In this document: positions 52,774 through 60,532 of the stretch, piece by piece
How the letters are laid out: each line of letters opens with the position of its first letter
How positions within the stretch are numbered: position 1 is the first letter of the stretch
Origin: Saprospiraceae bacterium UBA7328
GTDB lineage: Bacteria; Bacteroidota; Bacteroidia; Chitinophagales; Saprospiraceae
DNA length: 64,000 nucleotides
Direction: 5' to 3'
Assembly (NCBI GenBank): GCA_002471345.1
Contig: DKPS01000015.1
Coordinates: 35,274 to 99,273 of the forward strand
Translations under genes and position numbers: made by a program
The notes under the pieces: generated by a model
The model's database searches: none
Told to the model about the DNA's origin: nothing
Seen by the model: the letters and a program-made list of their open reading frames with translations, nothing else

Positions 52774-53838
52774 TCAAGACGTTTTATGTAGATTGGCTTT
52801 TTCAAATGTGAGCAGCCATTTTTTTCTCTCGATTCCACCACCATATCCTCTAAGCTGTCCATTTTTTCCAATTACTCTATGACAAGGGATAATAATTGCG
52901 ACTCTATTATAGCCATTTGCAGTGGCCATAGCTCTTACTGCTGCTGGATTCTTTAGCATACTAGCTTGTTTTTGATATGATGTTGAACTACCATAAGGAA
53001 TCTTTTGTAGATTGTTCCAAACTTCTTGCTGAAAATCAGTGCCTGGAGTGTCTAATGGTACTGAAAAGCTCTTCCTTTCTCCATTGAAATATTCCTTAAG
53101 TTCAGAAGTTGCTTGTTGAGTGTATTCATTTTCTCCAACTAATATGGTTGCTTTTAACAGTTTTTGTAAATCTCTGAATTCTGTCTCAAGCATCTTTCTA
53201 TCTACAAACTCTAAAAGACACAACCCTTTGTTTGTGGCACCCACGAACATTGGGCCCAATGGGGTGGTGACGCGAGATATAATTATTAGGTTCTCTGCCG
53301 AAGATTGAGATGGAGATCTTCCAATAATTTTTTTGAAGGTATACCCAAAACCGCTCAATGATTCATAGCCATTTTCGTAAGCTGTTCCGGTAGTTTTGTT
53401 TCCTGCTTTAATTTCATTGAAAGCATTATTAATTCTATACATTCTCTGATATGTATGAAAGGTCATTCCATAGTTTTTATTAAACCATCTTCTCAAAGTG
53501 TCTGGACTTATTCCTGCCTCTCGAAGTTGATAATTCTTGATCTTTTCTTTTGGCTTTGCCTTTAACATCTCTATTGCCTTAATCACAATCTCTGGTGTCT
53601 CATTCGCATTTTGTGTGGGTTTGCATACTTTACAAGGTCGATAACCGTGATCCATTGCATCCTTCATACTACTGTAAAATTCTACATTCTCAAGTTTTGG
53701 TTTTCTTGCAGTACAAGTGGCAATGCAGAAAATCGAGGTAGTTTTTACTCCAACAAAAAATACACCTACATAGTCACTTTTGCGCTGAACTAGTGCATTA
53801 TAATAGTCCTTCACTTTTGATTTATCTTTAATCATCAT
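52774..53838 (-). CDS. ada: bifunctional Ada regulator / O6-methylguanine-DNA methyltransferase
   Basis: DNA alkylation repair protein of 354 residues from ATG 53838; a TTG eight codons upstream is possible. The N-terminal Ada zinc domain has FCIATC and PCKVC, the four Cys including the phosphotriester acceptor. An AraC-type helix-turn-helix follows (about 90-175), then the methyltransferase domain with active-site Cys319 in PCHRVIG. In the classic system, methylation of the N-terminal Cys turns Ada into an activator of its own gene. Confidence 0.93.
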   Translation of the reverse strand: MMIKDKSKVKDYYNALVQRKSDYVGVFFVGVKTTSIFCIATCTARKPKLENVEFYSSMKDAMDHGYRPCKVCKPTQNANETPEIVIKAIEMLKAKPKEKIKNYQLREAGISPDTLRRWFNKNYGMTFHTYQRMYRINNAFNEIKAGNKTTGTAYENGYESLSGFGYTFKKIIGRSPSQSSAENLIIISRVTTPLGPMFVGATNKGLCLLEFVDRKMLETEFRDLQKLLKATILVGENEYTQQATSELKEYFNGERKSFSVPLDTPGTDFQQEVWNNLQKIPYGSSTSYQKQASMLKNPAAVRAMATANGYNRVAIIIPCHRVIGKNGQLRGYGGGIERKKWLLTFEKANLHKTS

Positions 53839-53975
53839 TACTTTTTGCTTTACCTTATGCAAAACTGGATATTACCCATCTTTTCAGCAACCGAAAAATA
53901 GACATGTATATTCTTTTTAGATTTTTGACTCACCTACCAACTTCTTCTTTATTCCATTGTTAATGACATAATTGT

Positions 53976-56198
53976 ATGTGGATAGCAGAGAAAAGACAAT
54001 ATATAATTGGAATTTTCACCTTTTTAGGAATTGCGAGTTTCGCTGCCCTACCATTTTTAAAGTTTTCATTTGATTTTGAAAGATTCTTTCCTTATGGTGA
54101 TCCAGATTTGGAATATTATAAAGAATTCATCGAGGAATTTGAATCTGATGACAACTACCTTTTAATAGCCCTTAAAAATGAACCTAATGTTTTAGAAAAA
54201 GATTTCTTAGAATCTGTAAAGAAGCTAACAGAAGAGGTCACTACAATTGAATCCGTTATCAGCGCCATTTCTCTTCCTACAATACAACGCCCACAGATTG
54301 ATCTCTTTGGTATTACGTTTTCACCAATATTTACACTCGACAATTCTTCTCTTACTACAATTTATGACTCTTTATCACAGAAGCAGTCCATGCTACGAGG
54401 TCTTGTTGCTTCTGATAAAAAGAGTTTAATTGTTGCACTCAAAATAGAAGAACATTTACAAATTGACGGTTCCCTTGCCCTGATGGAAAGAATAACTTCA
54501 TTGGTTCAGGATTCACATTTTAATGATTATCACTTTCTAGGAAGAGCCTATTTTCAAAAAGAATTAGCAAGACTTCAAGTAGAAGAAGTCCTATACTCTT
54601 CGCTTTTTTCATTTCTAGTGGTCAGCTTGATTCTTTTTCTGCTCTACAGAAATAAATATTTGATTTTTATCACTCTTCTCTCTATTACTTTAGGCTTATT
54701 GCTCTTTATGGGGTTGTTATCCCTTTTAGGCAGAGAACTTGACGCAATGTCAGCTCTTTATCCAGTGCTCATGCTCATTGTTGGGTCTTCAGATGTAATC
54801 CATATTTTAAGCAAGTATCTCGATGAATTAAGAACAGGAAAAGCCATAGAACCTGCTCTTGACATCACGATTAGACAAATTGGATTGGCAACACTTTTCA
54901 CTTCAGCAACTACCGCTATTGGTTTCATCAGCTTAGTAACTTCTCGCATTGGCCCAGTTAGAGATTTTGGTATGAATGCCGCCATTGGTGTTCTTGTAGC
55001 ATATATAACCATCATCCTTTTTACGACAGCCTTATTCACGTATTTTTCTCCTGAAAAGCTAAAGGCTCATTCTAGCACGTTTATACTTTGGGACAATGTG
55101 GCAATGTGGTTTTACAAATTATCTAAAAACCATCTAGCAATTTCAGTATTTAGCATTTTACTTTTATTCGGCTGCGGAATAGGAATTAGCAAGATTTCTA
55201 CTGATTATAGAATAGAATCATCACTTCCAAAAGGCAAGAAAGTAACTGAGGACTTTCTGTTTTTCGAAAAAAATTATTCTGGCTATCGGCCATTGGAATA
55301 TGTATTGTCTAGAAAGGACAAAAAGAGTATTCTAGATCATAATGGTATTGTCGATATTAATAAATTATCAAACTACATTTCTGCTCACCCTGATATAAAT
55401 CAAGTGACTTCAGTATCCACGATTATGGAAACAATAACTGAGTTCTTCCCTAAAATAATGTGGAATAATGAACAAAGCTTTAATGAATTTTCACCCCCCA
55501 TTCTCCAAGCAGCTCTTAATACATCTCCTGTAATCTTGGTAAACGAGATGCAAGACAAAACCCGGATAAGCACTCAGATTAAAGATATTGGAGCATACAA
55601 AATAAAGGCCTTTACAGAAGAGATAAGAAAGTGGTCGAATACTAACATAGACACATCAAAATATAGTCTCAATTATACCGGAACTGGTCTTATCATTGAC
55701 AAAAATGCAGTTTATGTGCGAGAGAGCCTCCTCAAAGGACTTGGCTTTGCCCTTTTTGTAATTGGTATATTGATGGGTTTTCTTTTCAAAAGTTTTAAGA
55801 TGGTCATTATTTCTCTCATCCCAAATAGCATACCTCTAATTATTGCTGGTGCTATCCTTGGTTTTAGCGGTATTCCATTAGAGCCTTTGACATCAATCAC
55901 ATTTGTAGTAATATTTGGAATAGCTGTAGATGATACTATTCACTTTTTAAGTAAATACAGACTAGCTCTACACTCAGGGTTTAGTATAGAGGAAAGCATA
56001 AAAGTTTCTTTTAAAGAAAGTGGAAAAGCGATTCTTTTCACTACGGTTGTATTATTTTTTGGCTTCATGGTAATGTTGTTCTCATATAACCCAGCAAGTG
56101 TAATTGTCGGAGGACTAATAAGTGTCACCCTTTTCACTGCGGTCTTCGCCGATTTAATTTTGCTTCCTTTGTTGTTAAGGTTTTGGTTTAAAAATTAA
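53976..56198 (+). CDS. RND/MMPL-family exporter
   Basis: 740-residue inner-membrane transporter with the two-fold MMPL layout: TM1 (about 10-28), a periplasmic loop, TM2-6 (about 205-360), a second TM (about 388-406), a second loop, and TM8-12 (about 590-735). The proton-relay positions lie in GSSDVIHILSKY and GIAVDDTIHFLSKY, one per half. No membrane-fusion or TolC partner is adjacent, so it resembles stand-alone lipid or hydrophobe exporters (HpnN/MmpL/Patched-like). It is followed on the same strand by a double TetR regulator, which may control it. Confidence 0.88.
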   Translation: MWIAEKRQYIIGIFTFLGIASFAALPFLKFSFDFERFFPYGDPDLEYYKEFIEEFESDDNYLLIALKNEPNVLEKDFLESVKKLTEEVTTIESVISAISLPTIQRPQIDLFGITFSPIFTLDNSSLTTIYDSLSQKQSMLRGLVASDKKSLIVALKIEEHLQIDGSLALMERITSLVQDSHFNDYHFLGRAYFQKELARLQVEEVLYSSLFSFLVVSLILFLLYRNKYLIFITLLSITLGLLLFMGLLSLLGRELDAMSALYPVLMLIVGSSDVIHILSKYLDELRTGKAIEPALDITIRQIGLATLFTSATTAIGFISLVTSRIGPVRDFGMNAAIGVLVAYITIILFTTALFTYFSPEKLKAHSSTFILWDNVAMWFYKLSKNHLAISVFSILLLFGCGIGISKISTDYRIESSLPKGKKVTEDFLFFEKNYSGYRPLEYVLSRKDKKSILDHNGIVDINKLSNYISAHPDINQVTSVSTIMETITEFFPKIMWNNEQSFNEFSPPILQAALNTSPVILVNEMQDKTRISTQIKDIGAYKIKAFTEEIRKWSNTNIDTSKYSLNYTGTGLIIDKNAVYVRESLLKGLGFALFVIGILMGFLFKSFKMVIISLIPNSIPLIIAGAILGFSGIPLEPLTSITFVVIFGIAVDDTIHFLSKYRLALHSGFSIEESIKVSFKESGKAILFTTVVLFFGFMVMLFSYNPASVIVGGLISVTLFTAVFADLILLPLLLRFWFKN

Positions 56199-56360
56199 TG
56201 CTCAGTCAATTCAATTAACATTAAATAATAAAAAAACAATATCCATAAAGATTGCCTTATACTAGATTGAGTGAATCTTAACCTGACCTTATTCTTAAAA
56301 ATTTTCTAATGAAACTTCTCTGTAGTGAAATATTTGTTTTGATCGAATTATTCATCCGAT

Positions 56361-56382
56361 AACGATTTCTCGTTTATATTTA
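56361..56382 (+). promoter_or_regulatory. inverted repeat abutting a -7-like box upstream of the double TetR gene
   Basis: AACGA-TTTC-TCGTT (56361-56374) is immediately followed by TATATTTA (56375-56382), 7 of 8 matches to TAnnTTTG. A repeat between the promoter boxes is the usual place for a TetR autorepression site. Arms are only 5 bp, so chance is possible. The remaining gap 56199-56473 shows no other clear element. Confidence 0.35.
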
Positions 56383-56473
56383 GTGGCAATTTAGATTCAA
56401 ATTTCATTGAATATTCTAACCCTCAATCAGTTAATTGCATTCAAAAAGGTCGATTTGGAACAGAATAGTTGAA

Positions 56474-57724
56474 ATGCAAAGTATACGCCAGAGTAAAAAG
56501 GAAAGGAATAGAAATGAAATTATAAAAGCTGGAATCAAAGTTTTTTGCGATAGAGGTCTTCTTCGTTCCTCTATTCATGATATAGTATCTCAATCCAAGC
56601 TTGCTAGGGGGACTTTTTATAATTATTTCAATACAAAGGAAGAGGTATGGAATTCTATTTTTCAAGAGTCTGTCAAAAAAACACAAAAATCAGCAAGAGA
56701 ACGCAGACAGAAAAGCAAATCAGGAGAAGAGTTTATAAGAGGTCTTGTTGAGCATGGATTAAATTTTTTGAGTAAAGACCCTTTTCCGTCATTAATTTCC
56801 TCCAATGCCGAAAGCTTCCGTGATACATATATGACCAATGTAGGAAATATGTCAATTATCACGCTTGGAGCAAAGGACATGTTGGCTAGTGGCCATTTTA
56901 GTCATTTGTCAAATAGAGAAATTTTCAAATTTGCGTACAGTATTATTGGCTGTGCCTTAGAAATTCTAGTTCAATCCCATATCCGTGGTGACAAATTTTT
57001 ACCAGAAGATATTACAGGTTTTATTACAGAAATATTCTCCTCTACACTAAATGATTCAGATCAAATATTTCAAGCCACTGATATAAAACCGGTCATTATT
57101 CCAAAAGAAATAATGACTATAAGAAGTTGCACATCTCAATCCAAAAAGAATAGAAGTCGTGATAAATTGGTCAAAGCTGCTATTGAATTGTATGTTGAAA
57201 AAGGATTATTAAATACCAATATTGATGAAATTGTATCGAAAGCGAATTTGTCAAGAGGAACCTTCTACAATTATTTCCAAACTAAGGAGGATATATGGAA
57301 ATTTCACTTTGAAGAAATGGTAAGTTTTACCATAAAAGAAGGTAGGAAGTTGAGGCAATCCAGTAAAACCTTAAAAGAATATTTGTTTAATGTTACTTAT
57401 GTTTCGGCCATAGCATATTCAAATGGACCTTTTCCTGCTCTTATAACTAAAAATGAAGGTGTTTTTCGCAAAATTTTCTTACAAAGAGTAGATGAATATT
57501 CATTTTATGATCTGCTATTACAAGATTTAGTTGATTCAGGGTTTGTGGAAGGAATTAAAATTTCCAAAATTAAAAAAACAATATATGGTATGATTGGTAC
57601 TGCATTAGAAATGTTGATTCAATCCTATATAAATAGCCAGAATTTTTCTCCAGAAGAAATTTCTCTTTTTGTTTCAAATGTCTTTTTAAAGGCTTTGAAA
57701 ACAGAAAACCTTAAACAAGAATAG
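56474..57724 (+). CDS. double TetR/AcrR regulator: two complete TetR repressors fused in tandem
   Basis: 416-residue protein from ATG 56474 (a TTG at 56435 is possible) containing two full TetR units. Unit 1 spans residues 1 to about 200 and unit 2 starts at Met214, joined by a linker of about 15 residues. The helix-turn-helix regions (about 32-51 and 248-266) have nearly the same recognition helix: ARGTFYNYF and SRGTFYNYF. The ligand domains also align (PFPSLI/PFPALI, ALEILVQS/ALEMLIQS). About half of the first 64 aligned residues are identical, but the DNA has diverged. There is no frameshift or internal stop. Ordinary TetR proteins are about 200 residues and dimerise; this one can form the dimer within one chain. 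Confidence 0.9.
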   Translation: MQSIRQSKKERNRNEIIKAGIKVFCDRGLLRSSIHDIVSQSKLARGTFYNYFNTKEEVWNSIFQESVKKTQKSARERRQKSKSGEEFIRGLVEHGLNFLSKDPFPSLISSNAESFRDTYMTNVGNMSIITLGAKDMLASGHFSHLSNREIFKFAYSIIGCALEILVQSHIRGDKFLPEDITGFITEIFSSTLNDSDQIFQATDIKPVIIPKEIMTIRSCTSQSKKNRSRDKLVKAAIELYVEKGLLNTNIDEIVSKANLSRGTFYNYFQTKEDIWKFHFEEMVSFTIKEGRKLRQSSKTLKEYLFNVTYVSAIAYSNGPFPALITKNEGVFRKIFLQRVDEYSFYDLLLQDLVDSGFVEGIKISKIKKTIYGMIGTALEMLIQSYINSQNFSPEEISLFVSNVFLKALKTENLKQE

Positions 57725-57749
57725 GAAGCTTTGTACACAAAGATCCCTA
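57722..57749 (+). terminator. possible hairpin at the end of the double TetR gene
   Basis: A 13-bp stem with two mismatches (TAGG..CTTTGT paired with ACAAAG..CCTA, 2-base centre) begins at the stop codon. No T-tract follows, so it may be a weak terminator or a processing hairpin. Confidence 0.35.
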
Positions 57750-57818
57750 TTCTAACCCATATGTATAAAAAGCAATTCTAGTTATAAGTCTTACCTCATA
57801 TACCAATACTAATACATA

Positions 57819-57912
57819 TGTCAAAATTATGCCGCTTTTGACAAAGATGTCAATATGTTAAATTTGCTGTGTGGTTTTAACATATTCCGAATAGGGCATA
57901 CCTGTTTTGACA
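57819..57912. promoter_or_regulatory. cluster of inverted repeats with TTTTGACA/TGTCAA half-sites, candidate operator array
   Basis: Three overlapping or adjacent inverted repeats: TGTCAAAA-N9-TTTTGACA (57819-57843), TTGACA-N4-TGTCAA (57838-57853) and AATATGTTAAA-N13-TTTAACATATT (57852-57886, perfect 11-bp arms). A further TTTTGACA lies at 57905-57912. The array lies between the double TetR gene and the outer-membrane barrel gene, 70-165 bases upstream of the latter's -7 box. No T-tract follows, so it looks like a protein-binding region rather than a terminator. Confidence 0.55.
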
Positions 57913-57982
57913 AATAAAACTTAACAAAACCATAATCTCCAAATCCACAAGCCTCGAAAATTCTTTGAGAAAGAAAACCAAC

Positions 57983-57990
57983 TATATTTG
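57983..57990 (+). promoter_or_regulatory. -7 promoter box of the outer-membrane barrel gene
   Basis: TATATTTG is an exact TAnnTTTG match, 20 bases upstream of the ATG at 58011. A TTTG ends 15 bases upstream (57964-57967), closer than the usual -33 spacing. Confidence 0.55.
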
Positions 57991-58010
57991 TGGGCTCGAA
58001 AGAATAATAT

Positions 58011-58937
58011 ATGAAAAAGGGTTTGTCATTAATTCTATTTGTGATCTTATTATCGCCACTTAGTGGACAAGATTATGACATCGGAATCAGAGCTGGTTTG
58101 AACTTTGCTCAGTTTTCGGGGCCAACAGAATTAGATGTCAATGAAAGCTATTCCATATCTAGTGGATTTCATTTTGGTATTAGTTTTCAATGGAACTTCA
58201 ATAGTTTTTTTGGTTTGAAATCTGAAATCATGTATTCTCAAATAGGCACTAAATATGAGTATAATGATATTGGGTATTACCTCTTTGATTTTGTCAACAC
58301 TGTAGATGTAGAGCGATTTGTGGTAAAAGACCAGAGTAATTTGACACTTGACGTTTCCAATGCTCATATCAGTTTTCCTATAACTGGTCATGTTTCATTA
58401 GGAGAAAAGTTCGAAATTTTTGGAGGGGCATACTTTAATCTCTTAGTAAGTCCTGTCGGTATTGGAGAATGGACATTTGGGGAGCCGGGACTAAATGCTC
58501 CTGATCATACTTTTAGGCAGACTTTGGATTATAATTATAACTCTGACTGGGCAGGCCCATTTGGAGTAAATCGAATTGGTCAACCTATACTGATCATAGT
58601 CAACAATCAAGATGTAGATTTAGCGAGTTTGCCTGGAGCATATTTTCTATTGCCTCCCAATGACGTGACTTTTGATATCAATGAAGATTCGAATAATATT
58701 TTTGAACCTCCTGTAAAAAGGTTTAAGGGAATAGATTATGGCGTGATTGGTGGTATCTCTTACTATATAAACAAAGGTCTATATCTAAGTGCTCGCTTAG
58801 AATATGGTCTTAATGATATTACCAATCAAGAGGTAGATTACTCTATCAAAAACGTGAATGATGATGGAAGCCTCATTTTCAATGACGACTTTGATCGTAA
58901 TATAAACTTAGGAATCTCTCTAGGGTTTAGGTTTTAA
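58011..58937 (+). CDS. PorT-like outer-membrane beta-barrel protein
   Basis: 308-residue secreted protein: signal peptide MKKGLSLILFVILLSPLSGQ, then the common Bacteroidota barrel pattern (IGIRAGLNFAQFSG, FHFGISFQWNF, FFGLKSEIMYSQIGTKY) and a final strand ending in GFRF. A central insert (about 170-220) with Pro/Asn-rich stretches probably forms an outer loop. It belongs to the broad PorT/OMP_b-brl_2 family; this does not mean it is the type IX PorT itself. The gene lies behind an inverted-repeat cluster and converges on a marR-type gene 2 bases away. Confidence 0.78.
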   Translation: MKKGLSLILFVILLSPLSGQDYDIGIRAGLNFAQFSGPTELDVNESYSISSGFHFGISFQWNFNSFFGLKSEIMYSQIGTKYEYNDIGYYLFDFVNTVDVERFVVKDQSNLTLDVSNAHISFPITGHVSLGEKFEIFGGAYFNLLVSPVGIGEWTFGEPGLNAPDHTFRQTLDYNYNSDWAGPFGVNRIGQPILIIVNNQDVDLASLPGAYFLLPPNDVTFDINEDSNNIFEPPVKRFKGIDYGVIGGISYYINKGLYLSARLEYGLNDITNQEVDYSIKNVNDDGSLIFNDDFDRNINLGISLGFRF

Positions 58938-58939
58938 AT

Positions 58940-59386
58940 CTAAGCTATTCCTTTTTGATGTTGAATTCGATCCAATATTTTAATAAATAGATTAAGTTCT
59001 CTATCAAAAATATTTTCAAAGCGTTTCCGAGATACTTCATCAACAGAATGCTGTGCTTTTTCGACTAAGGATTTGCCTTTACTTGTTAACTCAACTCTAT
59101 TAACTTTTCTATTATTTGGATCAGATAATTTGATTATTAAGTTTCTTTTCGACAAAAACTGTAGTGTTCTACATATCGAAGCAGGTTCTTTCTTACAAAA
59201 CTTAGCTATTTCTATTTGAGTTACTCCAAGATTATCATTTATTGCATTGAGGACCACCCATTGCTCATAACTCACTCCATATCCCAAAAGTTTGAATTTA
59301 ATATTTACATCCTCTTTGATGTTATGAGTCGTGCGCTCCAAAGCCGCAACGACTTGGCTTGAGTTTTTGAGAAGGTAAGACATCAC
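58940..59386 (-). CDS. MarR-family transcriptional regulator
   Basis: 148-residue winged-helix regulator. The reading head is LGVTQIEIAKFCKKEPASICRTLQFLSKRNLIIKL, followed by the wing with SDPNNRKVNRVELTSKG, the standard MarR DxRxx-like signature in slightly altered form. MarR dimers usually repress their own gene and a neighbour in response to small phenolic or hydrophobic ligands. An inverted repeat lies 31-52 bases upstream of its start. The divergent neighbour is the DUF1295 gene. Confidence 0.88.
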   Translation of the reverse strand: MMSYLLKNSSQVVAALERTTHNIKEDVNIKFKLLGYGVSYEQWVVLNAINDNLGVTQIEIAKFCKKEPASICRTLQFLSKRNLIIKLSDPNNRKVNRVELTSKGKSLVEKAQHSVDEVSRKRFENIFDRELNLFIKILDRIQHQKGIA

Positions 59387-59416
59387 CCTAGTTTTTCAGA
59401 TTATCAATTCAAGGTA

Positions 59417-59438
59417 TTTTAGTGTTTTGGGACTAAAA
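59417..59438. promoter_or_regulatory. inverted repeat upstream of the marR-type gene, candidate MarR operator
   Basis: Perfect 7-bp arms TTTTAGT/ACTAAAA with an 8-base spacer, 31-52 bases upstream of the MarR start in the divergent gap to the DUF1295 gene. This is where an autoregulatory MarR site is expected. Confidence 0.45.
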
Positions 59439-59549
59439 GATAAGAAGAATAGTTGAAGTTTTATAATGCTTTAGGAACAAAGGTGGTGAACCATCTTGGC
59501 AAGAATACATTATATCATTGTGCTAAGGCATACCTCTAATCGCATATAA

Positions 59550-60428
59550 ATGAATAAAATCACAAAACGTTCTTGCTTAGCTATTATAATTTCAGTTCTG
59601 CTTGCTTTTTTCATATGTAAAATGAACGAAGCATATGTTCAAGATCTCAATGGTTACTCCATTTACTTTTTAGTAGCGGTAATAGCCTTCATTTTAAATT
59701 GGGTCGCATTTATACCTGCTTATATAGCTCAGACCGAACATTACTTTGATATCACCGGGACGCTCACATATTTAGCAATATTAGCATTTACATTTTTCTA
59801 CGCTGATGTGATGTCTAACCCTAGAGCACTTTTGCTCATCCTTCTTCCATCTATCTGGACAATCAGGTTAGGCAGTTTCCTATTTACACGTATTCAGCGA
59901 ACTGGAAAAGACTCTAGATTTGATGATATTAAGCCCAACTTTTTTCGGTTTCTTACATCTTGGACCTTGCAAGCTTTGTGGGCATTTCTCACTCTTTCTG
60001 CTGCTTTAGCTGTGATTACGTCCACAAATCAGACTCCACTTGGAGTATATGCAATAATTGGTTCCTTATTGTGGGTAATTGGATTTGGGATAGAAGTTAT
60101 TGCGGATAGACAGAAGTCTGCATTCAAAAAAGATCCAAAAAATGATGGCAACTTCATAACCTCAGGGCTTTGGGCATACTCTCGTCACCCTAATTATTTT
60201 GGAGAAATAATGCTCTGGACAGGTATTTTTGTCATTTGCATCCCAGTGTTAGAGGGTACACAATGGGTAACGATCATCTCACCCGTGTTTATTTTTCTTC
60301 TGTTAAAATATATAAGTGGAATCAACCTTTTAGAAAAAGCTGCTGATAAAAAATGGGGAAGCAAACCTGATTACGAGGAGTATAAGAACAATACCTCTGA
60401 GTTGGTCTTATGGCCTCAATCGAGTTAA
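59550..60428 (+). CDS. DUF1295 membrane protein (steroid 5-alpha-reductase-like fold)
   Basis: 292-residue polytopic protein with about seven spans. The C-terminal motif GLWAYSRHPNYFGEIMLWTGIF, followed by EKAADKKWGSKPDYEEYKNNT, is diagnostic for DUF1295 and related isoprenylcysteine methyltransferase or steroid-reductase folds. It probably reduces or methylates a lipid, but no substrate is known. It is divergent from the MarR gene and may be its target. Confidence 0.88.
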   Translation: MNKITKRSCLAIIISVLLAFFICKMNEAYVQDLNGYSIYFLVAVIAFILNWVAFIPAYIAQTEHYFDITGTLTYLAILAFTFFYADVMSNPRALLLILLPSIWTIRLGSFLFTRIQRTGKDSRFDDIKPNFFRFLTSWTLQALWAFLTLSAALAVITSTNQTPLGVYAIIGSLLWVIGFGIEVIADRQKSAFKKDPKNDGNFITSGLWAYSRHPNYFGEIMLWTGIFVICIPVLEGTQWVTIISPVFIFLLLKYISGINLLEKAADKKWGSKPDYEEYKNNTSELVLWPQSS

Positions 60429-60532
60429 GGTTGATACTATTTTAATCATTTTTTTCAATTGCTCTTGTAGCTGAAAAGAATCCTGCTATTTCATTTCATT
60501 AAATCATCATCACTTACCATATTTGTTCTTAA

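Noticed and set aside
57852-57886. 11-bp inverted repeat as a terminator for the double TetR gene
   Set aside because: There is no T-tract after it, the loop is 13 bases, and it lies about 130 bases past the stop among other repeats.
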